Source: Actinoplanes italicus
GTDB lineage: Bacteria > Actinomycetota > Actinomycetes > Mycobacteriales > Micromonosporaceae
Reading direction: 5' to 3'
Length of the DNA: 64,000 bases
Assembly: GCF_003001815.1 (NCBI RefSeq)
Contig: NZ_PVMZ01000012.1
Span: 186,001-250,000, forward strand
In this document: one piece after another, positions 15,693 to 24,570 of the stretch
How positions within the stretch are numbered: the first letter of the stretch is position 1
Layout: each line of letters starts with the position of its first letter
Notes under the pieces: generated by a model
Seen by the model: only the letters and a program-made list of their open reading frames with translations
Told to the model about the DNA's origin: nothing
Databases searched by the model: none
Position numbers and translations under genes: made by a program

Positions 15693-17588
15693 TTGAAGAA
15701 GGTCCAGATCCGCAAGTTCGCGTTCGGTGCCGTTGCCGCGGGGGCGCTCGCCGCCGTCGGTGTGTTCGCTCTCCCGTCGGGCAGCGCGGACTGGGCGCCG
15801 GTGAGCTACGGGCTGACCACGTCGCCGGAGCGTATGGTTCCCGCGACGGTCTCCGAGGCCGCGCCGGCACGGGTCGTGTCGACGACGATCGACTCCGACG
15901 GCCGGCCGGTCGTCACCGTCAAGGAGGCCACCGACAAGGCGTCCGCGATCAAGCTGGTCGAGGACGCCCAGAAGGCGGAGAACGCGATCGGCGTCGAGAT
16001 GGACGCCAAGGTGTACGCGCTCGGCGTGCCCACCGGTTCGGACCCGAGCCGCTCCCAGCAGTGGGGGCTCGACAAGATCCGTACGAACGAGGCCTGGCAG
16101 CGCTCGACCGGTGCCGGCGTGAAGGTCGCCGTCATCGACAGCGGCGTCGACGCCACGCACCCGGACCTGCAGGGCAACGTGCTCAGCGGTTTCGACGCGA
16201 TCACCGACCGGGCCGGCAGCACCACCGACCGGCACGGGCACGGCACCCACGTGGCCGGCACCATCGCGGCCGTGACCGGCAATGACATCGGTGTCGCGGC
16301 GGTCGCGCCGGACGTCAAGATCATCCCGGTGAAGGTGCTGTCCGACAGCGGCTCCGGCAACATGTCCGACACCGCCGAGGGCATCATCTGGGCGGCCGAC
16401 AACGGCGCGCAGATCCTCAACATGTCGCTCGGCTCGACCTCCAAGGTCGCCGCGGTGACCAACGCGATCTCGTACGCCCGCAGCAAGGGTGTCACGGTCA
16501 TCGCCGCCGTCGGCAACGACCGTGAGAAGGGCAGCCCGACGTCGTACCCGGGCGCGGACGCCGGTGTCATCGGTGTCGCCGCGACCGACTCCGGCGACCG
16601 GATCGGCCACTACTCGACGGCCGGCAACTACGTCGACGTCGCCGCGCCCGGCACCAACATCCTGAGCACCTACCCGGGTGGCCAGTACAAGTCGATGATG
16701 GGCACCTCGATGGCGACACCGCACGTCGCCGCGGTGGCCGCGCTGCTCAAGAGCTACCAGCCGTCGCTGACACCGGACCAGATCGAGGCCGCCCTCGAGA
16801 AGTCGGCGGTCGACCTGGGTCAGCCCGGTTTCGACAACGACTTCGGCAACGGCCGCATCGACGCGGTGGCCGCCCTGAACGCGGTCGCCCCGGCCACCAC
16901 CGCGCCGACGACCCCGCCCACGAAGGCCCCGACCAGCGCGCCGACGACGCCTCCCACCAAGGCTCCGACCACGCCTCCGACGAAGGCGCCGATCACCAGC
17001 GCTCCCGTGACGACCCCGCCGACCACGGCCCCGACCGTGCCCGGGACCAAGGTCAAGCCGGTGATCACCGCGAACACCGCCGGCGGTGAGGTGACCTACG
17101 GGACGAACGTCGGCACCACCTTCACGATCACGGCCGGCGGACAGGCGTGGGCGCGCAAGCCGGTGCAGGTCTGTGTCACCGAGGGCGGCACCGCGCACTC
17201 CTGCACCATCACCACGACCACCGACCTGGGCACCGTGCAGGTGAACCGGACGGCCAAGGCGTACTTCCGGGTCGTCGTGACCGCCGCGGCCACCACGGAG
17301 AGCGAGGCCGTCACCTCGACGGCGGTCGGCTACCGGGTCTGGGCCACGGCGACGCTGGCCAAGAACGCTTTCGGTCAGGTGCAGGCGACCCTGGTCGGTG
17401 CGATCGGCCGGGCCACCCAGATTCAGCAGTCGGTCAACGGCGAGTGGCGGACCGTCGGTGCCTACACCGCGCCGGTCTCGCCGATGAAGGTCACGCTGAC
17501 CGGCCTGCGGCCCGGCCAGACCTACCGCGTCGTCGTTCCGGAAAACACCACGATCATGGGTGTCACCAGCGCGTCGATCGTCGCCTGA
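15693..17588 (+). CDS. Secreted S8 serine protease, paralogue of the preceding gene (TTG start)
   Basis: A 631-residue protein. The start is set at the TTG at 15693, preceded by GGGGGAGGAAACAG; upstream in-frame codons have no ribosome site, and this start aligns the N-terminus with the paralogue (both have a hydrophobic FGAVAAGA-type segment). The catalytic triad is Asp149 ('AVIDSGVD'), His183 ('HGHGTHVAG') and Ser339 ('MMGTSMATPHVA'). A Thr/Pro/Lys-rich linker with 'PPTKAPTT'-type repeats leads to a C-terminal beta domain with two cysteines ('VQVCVTE', 'AHSCTIT'). The rare start codon combined with an occluded ribosome site suggests tight translational control. It is convergent with paralogue C, 9 bases away. 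Confidence 0.9.
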   Translation: MKKVQIRKFAFGAVAAGALAAVGVFALPSGSADWAPVSYGLTTSPERMVPATVSEAAPARVVSTTIDSDGRPVVTVKEATDKASAIKLVEDAQKAENAIGVEMDAKVYALGVPTGSDPSRSQQWGLDKIRTNEAWQRSTGAGVKVAVIDSGVDATHPDLQGNVLSGFDAITDRAGSTTDRHGHGTHVAGTIAAVTGNDIGVAAVAPDVKIIPVKVLSDSGSGNMSDTAEGIIWAADNGAQILNMSLGSTSKVAAVTNAISYARSKGVTVIAAVGNDREKGSPTSYPGADAGVIGVAATDSGDRIGHYSTAGNYVDVAAPGTNILSTYPGGQYKSMMGTSMATPHVAAVAALLKSYQPSLTPDQIEAALEKSAVDLGQPGFDNDFGNGRIDAVAALNAVAPATTAPTTPPTKAPTSAPTTPPTKAPTTPPTKAPITSAPVTTPPTTAPTVPGTKVKPVITANTAGGEVTYGTNVGTTFTITAGGQAWARKPVQVCVTEGGTAHSCTITTTTDLGTVQVNRTAKAYFRVVVTAAATTESEAVTSTAVGYRVWATATLAKNAFGQVQATLVGAIGRATQIQQSVNGEWRTVGAYTAPVSPMKVTLTGLRPGQTYRVVVPENTTIMGVTSASIVA

Positions 17589-17597
17589 CGATCCCGC

Positions 17598-18335
17598 TCA
17601 CTCCAGCCGGGCCCACTCCTGGCTGATCACATCGGCGCACTCGGCGGCGAGGGACTCGTCCCTCGCCGCCGAAGTCATGGTGATCACGCTGCGGGTCGCC
17701 GACATCCGCCAGCACAGCATGGTGGCCGGCCCGCCCAGCGGCACCTCCGGCTGCGAGGTGATGTCGGAGGTGCACCGCGTCCCGTCCCCGGCCGGTTCGC
17801 CCGCATCCCCGGCGAGCTGCATCTCACGCTCGCCGGACAGGTCGCGGCGGGCGGTCACCACCCGGATGGTGCCGTCGCCGAACGCCCGGTCCGCGACGTA
17901 GGTGCGCTGGCTGATCCCGAGTCGTTCGCGCAGGTCCTCGACAGCGTCCGCGGCGCGGGACTCGTCATGCGGATCCGGGCTCGCCTGACGGCTAGCCTCG
18001 GGCGAGACCATCGGGCTGCGTTCAACGGGTGCGGCATTCTTGGTCAATCTCGGTGTACGGGTGACCGACGGCTCCGGCTCCTCCGAGGCGATCTCGTCCG
18101 AGGCCGGGGACTGCGGGGCCAGCGCGGCCGGCTCGGGGAGACTCGGCTGCCCCTCGTCCATCAGCTGCGTCGCCAGGAACCCGGCGCCGGCCAGCACCGC
18201 GGCGGCGCCGGCGATCCCGACCGCGACCTGCTTACGTCGCAGTGCCGATCGCTGCGGGGTGGCCGCGGCCGTGGACGCGTACAGGCCGCCCTCGGTTTCC
18301 TGCGGTTCCTGCTGTTCGTGCTCGTCGTAGGCCAT
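17598..18335 (-). CDS. Membrane-anchored protein with a conserved two-Cys C-terminal domain, paralogue C
   Basis: A 245-residue protein, third member of the family (see 10652 and 11383). A polar, Glu/Gln-rich cytoplasmic N-terminus of about 37 residues is followed by one transmembrane segment ('VAVGIAGAAAVLAGAGFLAT'), an acidic Pro/Ser-rich stalk, and the shared domain: 'IRVVTARRDLSGEREMQLAG', 'RCTSDIT', 'MLCWRMSATRSVITMTS', ending 'SQEWARLE'. The ATG at 18335 has GAGGACGGTGAG upstream; the long open frame further upstream is an artefact of the GC-rich repeat region. It lies tail-to-tail with the second protease, which again puts this family next to secreted proteins. Confidence 0.7.
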   Translation of the reverse strand: MAYDEHEQQEPQETEGGLYASTAAATPQRSALRRKQVAVGIAGAAAVLAGAGFLATQLMDEGQPSLPEPAALAPQSPASDEIASEEPEPSVTRTPRLTKNAAPVERSPMVSPEASRQASPDPHDESRAADAVEDLRERLGISQRTYVADRAFGDGTIRVVTARRDLSGEREMQLAGDAGEPAGDGTRCTSDITSQPEVPLGGPATMLCWRMSATRSVITMTSAARDESLAAECADVISQEWARLE

Positions 18336-18350
18336 CTCACCGTCCTCGCC

Positions 18351-18473
18351 CACCCGGGCTCTTCGCCGCCTGTTCCCTCGGCCGGCGTGCTTCGGCGCTC
18401 CCCGGGCTGCGCCACCCGGGCTCTTCGCCGCCTGTTCCCTCGGCCGGCGTGGCTCGGCGCTCCCGGGCTGCGC
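18351..18473. repeat. Two tandem copies of a 61/62-bp GC-rich element
   Basis: Copies at 18351-18412 and 18413-18473 both begin CACCCGGGCTCTTCGCCGCC and differ by one substitution and one single-base indel. They occupy the upstream region of paralogue C; the remainder of the 18336-18914 gap shows no gene I can support. Confidence 0.85.
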
Positions 18474-18914
18474 CCCGCCGGTCCGCCCGGCCCTGCTTCC
18501 GCTGGTCTGCCCGTCCCATGGTCCCAAAGAACGGTACATATCGGGCGGGAATCCCTTTCTCGGCCGGAGCGGTGGTGTCGGCATGCCGTCATCGCGGGGG
18601 CCGTCGGGGCGACAGGAACGCCGCTTGCGTCGTACCGCCGCCTCTTCCCGGGGTCGACCTTGAGCCGCGTACTGCCGCAGGTCGCGCCGGAGCCCGGTCG
18701 CCCGAGCCGCCGCCGGAGACCCTGCGTGACCGGCCCGGAACGACCGGTGCCGATGGCTCGGACGGGCGTCACCCGGACAAGCGAGCGAGGCCGCCGAGTG
18801 GTTGACCGCCGCACGATGCGCGCGCAAGGTGTGGTGAAACGCGGGTGCGATGGCGGGCGGACCCGTATGCAGCCGTTCATCGTGCCCGCGCCAGGAAGAG
18901 AGCGGCCACGTGCG

Positions 18915-19145
18915 ATGACCGGGATCGGTGATCAGACGGAACACAGCCCGGCCCGGCCGTCCTGGGACTGCCTGTCATGCGGCCGGCCGTGGCCCTGCGA
19001 CCCGGCCCGCGAGGAACTGGCCCGCGGCAACGGCCGGGTGGACCTGGCCGTGCGCATGTGGGACTACCTCGAGGAGGCCGCCCGGGACATGCCCCAGGCG
19101 CCCGCCTCCGAGCTCTTCGACCGCTTCCTCCGCTGGACCGACTGA
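18915..19145 (+). CDS. Small conserved actinomycete protein with a CxxC motif
   Basis: A 76-residue soluble protein. The core 'WDCLSCGRPWPCDPAREEL' has three cysteines in a C-x2-C-x5-C arrangement, followed by a helical C-terminus ('RMWDYLEEAARDMP', 'LFDRFLRWTD'). I recognise the pattern from small hypothetical proteins of Micromonosporaceae; the function is unknown, and metal binding is possible. The ATG has AGGAAGAGAG some 15 bases upstream. Confidence 0.65.
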   Translation: MTGIGDQTEHSPARPSWDCLSCGRPWPCDPAREELARGNGRVDLAVRMWDYLEEAARDMPQAPASELFDRFLRWTD

Positions 19146-19168
19146 CCGGCTGCCTTCCCTTCGGTGGG

Positions 19169-19930
19169 TCAGTGGAGGCCCGCGACCGCAGCGTCGGTGC
19201 CACCGCGCCAGATGATCCCCGCCTCGCGGAATCCGGCCGCCCGCAGTGCCTCGACGTGCCACGACGCGGGTGGCAGCCATTCCTGACCGTGCCGTTCGGA
19301 CGGATAGATCCGCTCCCGCTCGGCGGCCTTCGGTGCGAGCTGCCCGTCGGCGGCGGCGAGCGCCCACCAATGTGGCCAGGAGGTGGCGGCGCCGGACGTG
19401 TACGCCGCCTCCCGCCGGACCCGCCCGTGATCGAGCAGCTTGCGGGAGAGTTCCGGCAGGCCCTCCTCCTCCATGTGGTCGGCGTTCGCGAAGATCCCGC
19501 CCGGGCGCAGCACCTGGAGGATCTCGGCATAGAGCGCGCTCACCCGCTCGGCGGGCAGCCAGTGCAGTGCCGTCGCGGTCAGCACCGCGTCGAACGGCTC
19601 GTCCGGCAGCTTGGCCCGCCAGCCCGGATCGCCCAGGTCCGCGTCGACGATCGTCGCCCGGTCCCGCAGTGACGACTCGGCGATCGTGAGCAGCACCGGG
19701 TCCTGATCGAGCACCGTGAGCCGCGCGCCGGGGAACCGGGCCAGTGTCCGCAGCGAGATCGTGCCCGTACCGCCGGCCAGGTCGAGCAGCCGTGGTGGCT
19801 CGCCCCCGGTGACCGCGGCGACGGCGTCGAGCATCGCCGCGAACCGGTGCTCGCGGTCCGGCATGAACGCCTCCTGCTGGCGATCCCAGCTTTCCTGCCA
19901 TGCCTGATGGTTCTTCAGGTAAGCACTCAT
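19169..19930 (-). CDS. Class I SAM-dependent methyltransferase
   Basis: A 253-residue protein. Motif I is 'LLDLAGGTGTISL', the acidic end of strand 2 is 'VLDQDP', and motif IV follows at 'FDAVLTATALHWLP', with 'VLRPGGIFANAD' after it. These place the SAM site in the first two thirds; the C-terminal part would form the substrate pocket. The methylated substrate cannot be told from sequence or context. The ATG at 19930 has AAGGA upstream. It is next to, but 32 bases apart from, the end of the SWIM/MoxR operon, in the same direction. Confidence 0.85.
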   Translation of the reverse strand: MSAYLKNHQAWQESWDRQQEAFMPDREHRFAAMLDAVAAVTGGEPPRLLDLAGGTGTISLRTLARFPGARLTVLDQDPVLLTIAESSLRDRATIVDADLGDPGWRAKLPDEPFDAVLTATALHWLPAERVSALYAEILQVLRPGGIFANADHMEEEGLPELSRKLLDHGRVRREAAYTSGAATSWPHWWALAAADGQLAPKAAERERIYPSERHGQEWLPPASWHVEALRAAGFREAGIIWRGGTDAAVAGLH

Positions 19931-19962
19931 ATTCCTTACGCTACTTACATTTCACGGCTCGC

Positions 19963-21144
19963 TCAAGCCGTCGTGCTCTTCTCGGTCAGGCGCTCGGCGA
20001 ACGCTCGCAGATCACGCCGTTCGATCGCCGCGGCCATCAGGTCCGGGAACGCGTCCGGAGTGCAGGCGAAAGCCGGGACACCGAGTGCCGCGAGCGCCGC
20101 CGCGTTCTCGTGGTCGTAGGCCGGCGCACCCTCGTCGGAGAGCGCCAGCAGCACCACCACCTGCACACCGGCGGCCGTCATCTCGGCCACCCGGCGCAGC
20201 ATCTCCTCCCGTACGCCGCCCTCGTAAAGATCGCTGATGAGCACGAAGATGCTGTCCCGTGGCCGGGTGATCAGCTGCTGGGAGTAGGCGATCGCCCGGT
20301 TGATGTCGGTGCCGCCGCCGAGCTGGGTACCGAACAGCACCTCGACCGGGTCGGCCAGCTCATCGGTCAGATCCACCACCGCGGTGTCGAAGACCACCAG
20401 CGACGTGCGCAGCGACCGCATCGACGCCAGCACCGCCGCGAACACCCCGGAGAACACCACCGAGGCGGCCATCGAACCGGACTGGTCGACGCAGAGCACC
20501 ACGTCCCGCTGCACCGCGGAGCTGCGCCGGCCGTACCCGATCAGGCGTTCCGGGATCACCGTGCGGTGTTCGGCCAGGTAGTGCTTGAGGTTGGCCCGGA
20601 TGGTGCGATCCCAGTCGATGTCGGCGTGCCGTGGCCGGCTGATCCGGGCGGCCCGGTTCAACGCGCCGGTCACCGCGGCGCGGGTCTGTTGCGTGATGCG
20701 TCGCTCCAGCTCCTCCACGACGGTACGGACCACCTGCCGCGCCGCCTCACGGGTGGCGTCCGGCATGACCCGGTTCAGCGAGAGCAGCGTGCCGACCAGG
20801 TGGACGTCGGGCTCCACGGCGGCGAGCATCTCGGGTTCGAGCAGAAGGCGGGTCAGATCGAGGCGCTCGATCGCGTCGGCCTGCATCACCTGGACCACCG
20901 TGCTGGGGAAGTACTCGCGGATGTCGCCGAGCCAACGCGCCACCTTCGGCGCCGAGCCGCCGAGCCCGGCCGACCGTTTCGCCGGCCGTTCCTCGGCCGG
21001 TCCGGCGTCGTAGAGCGCGGCCATCGCGGCGTCCATCGCCCCGTCACGCCCCTCGGCCTTGCCGAGGGACTCGTCCGCGGCCCCGCCGAGTACCAGCCGC
21101 CACCGCCGGAGCCGCTCCCGGGCCGCCTCGTCCCCGTCGCTCAT
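19963..21144 (-). CDS. VWA (CoxE-like) protein, last gene of the SWIM/MoxR operon
   Basis: A 393-residue protein. An N-terminal helical region (about 1-200) precedes a VWA domain with a full MIDAS start 'LCVDQSGSMAASVVF', a second-loop Thr in 'GTQLGGGTDINRAI', and 'FVLISDLYEGG'. CoxE-like VWA proteins typically work with a MoxR-type AAA ATPase, which is encoded two genes upstream. Its ATG overlaps the stop of the DUF5682 gene in ATGA. The natural role of this gene set is not established; related MoxR-VWA pairs act as chaperone-like modules or in conflict systems. Confidence 0.85.
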   Translation of the reverse strand: MSDGDEAARERLRRWRLVLGGAADESLGKAEGRDGAMDAAMAALYDAGPAEERPAKRSAGLGGSAPKVARWLGDIREYFPSTVVQVMQADAIERLDLTRLLLEPEMLAAVEPDVHLVGTLLSLNRVMPDATREAARQVVRTVVEELERRITQQTRAAVTGALNRAARISRPRHADIDWDRTIRANLKHYLAEHRTVIPERLIGYGRRSSAVQRDVVLCVDQSGSMAASVVFSGVFAAVLASMRSLRTSLVVFDTAVVDLTDELADPVEVLFGTQLGGGTDINRAIAYSQQLITRPRDSIFVLISDLYEGGVREEMLRRVAEMTAAGVQVVVLLALSDEGAPAYDHENAAALAALGVPAFACTPDAFPDLMAAAIERRDLRAFAERLTEKSTTA

Positions 21145-23516
21145 GCTGTCCCCTTCGTGCCTGTCAGGCGGCGGCCGAGCAGGGCGCCGAGCGTGGTCAG
21201 AGGTGCGGCGGCCCGTTCCGCGTCGATCGCCGCGGCGGTGTCCGCGGATGCGGCCCGGCCGCCGGCCACCCGTTCGCCGACGGCCCGCCGCTCCCCGGAG
21301 TCGAACCCGCCGAACGTGCGCCGCAACAGCGGCAGCACGCTGTCGAACGCGTCCGCCGGAATGTCCGCCAGCCAGTCGTCGACCAGCGACAGCAGCGCCT
21401 CGTCGTGGACCAGCAGCAGCCCGCCACCGGAAAGGAAGCCCTCCACCCAGGCCGCCGCGTGCGCCGGCGGGGTGCCAACGGTCAGCGGCAGCCGGAGCCG
21501 GCGGCGGACCTCGGCGCCGTCCAGCCGTCCGGCGTCCAGCAGCAGCCGGGTCAGCCGCCCGGCCGGCAGACCGTGCAGCCCGGGCCGGGCGGCCAGCGAC
21601 GCGATCGTGCCGAGCCAGCGTTCCCGCAGCGAATCGTCGGCGAGCAGGCCGACCGCCCGGTGCACCCCGTCCATGCCGTCCCGCAGCTGCCGGGCGGCCT
21701 CGTCGGAGAGCGAACCGGCCGCCGACGGCAGCGCCGCACACACCCGGCCGAGCAGGCTGGCGGTCACCGTCGCCAGGCCGGCCACGTCGGTCCTGCGCAC
21801 ATCGCCGTACCGCAGCGTGCGCGCCAGCGCCGGGATCGCCGCCATCAGATGATGCACGTCGGCGTCGAGCGCGGCGCGGGTGTCGAGCGCGGCCAGCACC
21901 GGTGGGTACGCGTCCGCCAGATCGGCGAGCAGGCACAGCTCCACCAGCTCGGTGACCTCGGCCAGCGTCGTCGCGTCCCGGGCGCGGCGGGCGACCCGGG
22001 CGGTCGCGGCCGACGCGACGGTCGTGCCCCACATGCTGCCCTCGACCAGCCGGACCGCGAACTCCGGCTGCCACAGCAGCCGCCACTCCTCCCGGAACGT
22101 CCCGGCCCCGCGACGGGTCGCGGCCCGCTGACCCCACGGCACGGCCAGGACACCGAGACGGTGCAGCAGCCGGCTGCGCCGCAGATCGTTGTCCTGACGC
22201 AGGTCCAGGTCGAGATCGCGTTCCGTGGCGGCGGGCTTGAGGCGCAGCGACCGCTGCTGAGCGGTCAGATCACGGACCAGCGGCATGGCCGGCATGTCGT
22301 CCGGAACGGAACCGAGACGCTCGCCGACGACCAGACGGCGGGCGATCAGCTCCGCCCGTAGCGGCTCACCGTCGCACATCACCGCCTCGGCGGCCTCGGT
22401 CACCTCGGCCAGCCCGGCGAGCGGACGTCCGCGCAGCGTCGCCAGGGCCTCGGCGAGGCGCGCGGCCTCGATCACATGCGCCGACGACGTGGGTACGCCC
22501 TCCGCGCGCAGCACCCCCGCCGCGTCCACCAGCCAGCGGACCACGACGTCGTCGCCCGTCGTGAACAGATGGTGGTACCAGCCCGGCGACCGGACCCCGG
22601 CGCCGTACCCGGACCAGGACGCCAGCCTCCCGTACGTCCACGGCACCCAGGTGAACGCCACCTTGCCCTTCGGACGTCCCTTGAGCAGCGCGGTGTCGTC
22701 CTTGACCGCCACCTTCCGGGTCAGCGCCGGCACGTGCCAGGCCCCGCAGACCACTGCGATCTCCTCGTGCCGCCGCCGCTCCTCGCGCAGCACCGACCGC
22801 ATGTACGCCTCACGCAGCAGATCGTCCGGATCCTCCGGCGACGTCTCCCGGATCGCCGTCATCGCCTCCGCGATCGCCTCGAACACCGGCACGCCACGGT
22901 GCTCGACCACGTCCTCCCACCAGCGCTCCGGATCGTCGTAGCCGGCCGCCGCGGCCAGTTCCCCGATCGGGTCGACGGGCCGCAGCGGTGGCTCGTCCAG
23001 CGCGGGCTCCACCTGCTCGTCCGGGTCCGGCTCAATCATGGCGGCCGGTGTGGCCCCGCTCAGGGCGGCTTTGTTCAGTGCGGCTCTGTTCAGCGCGGAC
23101 CCGCTCAGTGCGCTCCTGCCGAGTACGGTCCTGTTCAGCGCGGCCCCGCCCAGGTCACCGGCGGTGGGTGAGGGGGCGACCGGACCGGTCCCGGCACCCG
23201 GCGCGACACGGTAGGCGTACGGAAGATCGAAGAAACGCACACGGACGCCGTGCCGGACCGCCCACCTGATCGCCTGCCATTCCGGTGAGAAGACCGCGAA
23301 CGGCCAGAAGGCGGCCCTTCCCGGATCGTCGACGGCGTAGCCGAGCAGTGCGACCGGCGGCTCGAGACCCCCGTCGGCCACCCACCTGACCAGGTCGTCG
23401 GCCTCCGGCGGCCCCTCGATCAGCAGGACCTCCGGCGGATTCGCCGTCAGCTCGCGCACCACCGCACGGGCCGAGCCCGGCCCGTGGTGCCGGATGCCGT
23501 AGATCCGTTCAGGCAT
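21141..23516 (-). CDS. DUF5682 family protein
   Basis: A 791-residue protein with no signal peptide or membrane segment. The N-terminus 'IYGIRHHGPGSARAVVREL' followed by 'PEVLLIEGPPEADDLVRWVA' is the mark of DUF5682, with a conserved His-His and an acidic 'IEGP' motif that could be catalytic or metal-binding. The middle contains a low-complexity Ala/Leu-rich stretch (about residues 120-155) unlike the rest. The C-terminal half is alpha-helical and repeat-like. It lies between the MoxR ATPase (8-base overlap) and the VWA gene (4-base overlap), so the proteins are made together. Biochemical activity is unknown. Confidence 0.8.
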   Translation of the reverse strand: MPERIYGIRHHGPGSARAVVRELTANPPEVLLIEGPPEADDLVRWVADGGLEPPVALLGYAVDDPGRAAFWPFAVFSPEWQAIRWAVRHGVRVRFFDLPYAYRVAPGAGTGPVAPSPTAGDLGGAALNRTVLGRSALSGSALNRAALNKAALSGATPAAMIEPDPDEQVEPALDEPPLRPVDPIGELAAAAGYDDPERWWEDVVEHRGVPVFEAIAEAMTAIRETSPEDPDDLLREAYMRSVLREERRRHEEIAVVCGAWHVPALTRKVAVKDDTALLKGRPKGKVAFTWVPWTYGRLASWSGYGAGVRSPGWYHHLFTTGDDVVVRWLVDAAGVLRAEGVPTSSAHVIEAARLAEALATLRGRPLAGLAEVTEAAEAVMCDGEPLRAELIARRLVVGERLGSVPDDMPAMPLVRDLTAQQRSLRLKPAATERDLDLDLRQDNDLRRSRLLHRLGVLAVPWGQRAATRRGAGTFREEWRLLWQPEFAVRLVEGSMWGTTVASAATARVARRARDATTLAEVTELVELCLLADLADAYPPVLAALDTRAALDADVHHLMAAIPALARTLRYGDVRRTDVAGLATVTASLLGRVCAALPSAAGSLSDEAARQLRDGMDGVHRAVGLLADDSLRERWLGTIASLAARPGLHGLPAGRLTRLLLDAGRLDGAEVRRRLRLPLTVGTPPAHAAAWVEGFLSGGGLLLVHDEALLSLVDDWLADIPADAFDSVLPLLRRTFGGFDSGERRAVGERVAGGRAASADTAAAIDAERAAAPLTTLGALLGRRLTGTKGTA

Positions 23517-24570
23517 CGCGGGCGGCCCGGTAGAAGTCGAGCCACCCGGACCGCTCCCGCACGACCGTCTCGAGGTACTCCCGCCAGACGACGCCGTCGG
23601 ACACCGGATCCTTGATCACCGCACCGGTGATGCCGGCCGCCACGTCACCGGGGTGCAGGGTGCCGTCGCCGAAGTGGGCGGCGAGCGCCATCCCGTTCGT
23701 GACCACCGAGATCGCCTCGGCGGTCGACAGGGTCCCGGTCGGCGATTTCAGTTTGGTACGCCCGTCCTCGGTCATCCCCGACCGCAGCTCCCGGAAGACC
23801 GTCACCACGCGGCGGATCTCCTCCAGCGCGGCCGGCACCTCCGGTAGCTCCAGCGCCTTGCCGAGCTGAGCCACCCGCCGCGCGACGATCTCCACCTCGT
23901 CGTCGGCGCTGGCCGGCATCGGCAGCACGACGGTGTTGAACCGGCGGCGCAGCGCGCTGGACAGCTCGTTGACCCCGCGGTCACGGTCGTTGGCGGTGGC
24001 GATCAAATTGAACCCGCGCTGCGCCTGAACCTCGGTGTTCAGCTCGGGAACCGGCAGCGTCTTCTCGGACAGGATGGTGATCAGCGCGTCCTGCACGTCG
24101 GACGGCACGCGGGTCAGCTCCTCGAGGCGGGCGATCGCCCCGGTCCGCATGGCACGCATCACCGGGCTCGGCACCAGAGCCGCGTCGGTCGGGCCCTCGG
24201 CGAGCAGACGGGCGTAGTTCCACCCGTAGCGGATGGCCTCCTCGGCGGTGCCGGCTGTGCCCTGGATCAGCAGGGTCGAGTCACCCGAGATCGCGGCCGC
24301 GAGATGCTCCGACACCCACGTCTTGGCGGTGCCGGGGACGCCGAGCAGCAGCAGCGCTCGGTCGGTGGCCAGCGTGGAGACGGCCACCTCCATGAGGCGG
24401 CGCGGCCCCACGTACTTCGGGGTGATCTTCGCGCCGTCCCCGAGCAGATAGGTGACCACGGCCTGTGGCGACAGCCGCCAGCCCGGCGGCCGCGGACGAT
24501 CGTCGGCGGCGGCGAGCAGGGCCAGCTCCTCGGCGTACTGGTCCTCGGCGTGCGGGCGCAGTGTGGTCAC
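23509..24570 (-). CDS. MoxR-family AAA+ ATPase
   Basis: A 353-residue protein. Walker A is 'LLGVPGTAKTWVSEHLAAAI', the Walker B-like acidic strand is 'GAIARLEELTRVP', sensor 1 is 'LIATANDRDRGVNEL' and an arginine finger is in 'LRRRFNTVVLP'. This matches the MoxR/RavA group, which remodel or load cofactors into partner proteins, usually with a VWA adaptor. The GTG start overlaps the SWIM gene's TGA in GTGA with an AGGAG site just before, so translation is coupled. A longer in-frame extension exists but lacks a ribosome site. Confidence 0.9.
   Translation of the reverse strand: MTTLRPHAEDQYAEELALLAAADDRPRPPGWRLSPQAVVTYLLGDGAKITPKYVGPRRLMEVAVSTLATDRALLLLGVPGTAKTWVSEHLAAAISGDSTLLIQGTAGTAEEAIRYGWNYARLLAEGPTDAALVPSPVMRAMRTGAIARLEELTRVPSDVQDALITILSEKTLPVPELNTEVQAQRGFNLIATANDRDRGVNELSSALRRRFNTVVLPMPASADDEVEIVARRVAQLGKALELPEVPAALEEIRRVVTVFRELRSGMTEDGRTKLKSPTGTLSTAEAISVVTNGMALAAHFGDGTLHPGDVAAGITGAVIKDPVSDGVVWREYLETVVRERSGWLDFYRAARDA

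Noticed and set aside
15330..17198. 622-codon frame antisense to the two S8 proteases
   Set aside because: Arg/Gly/His-rich low-complexity translation, clearly a shadow.
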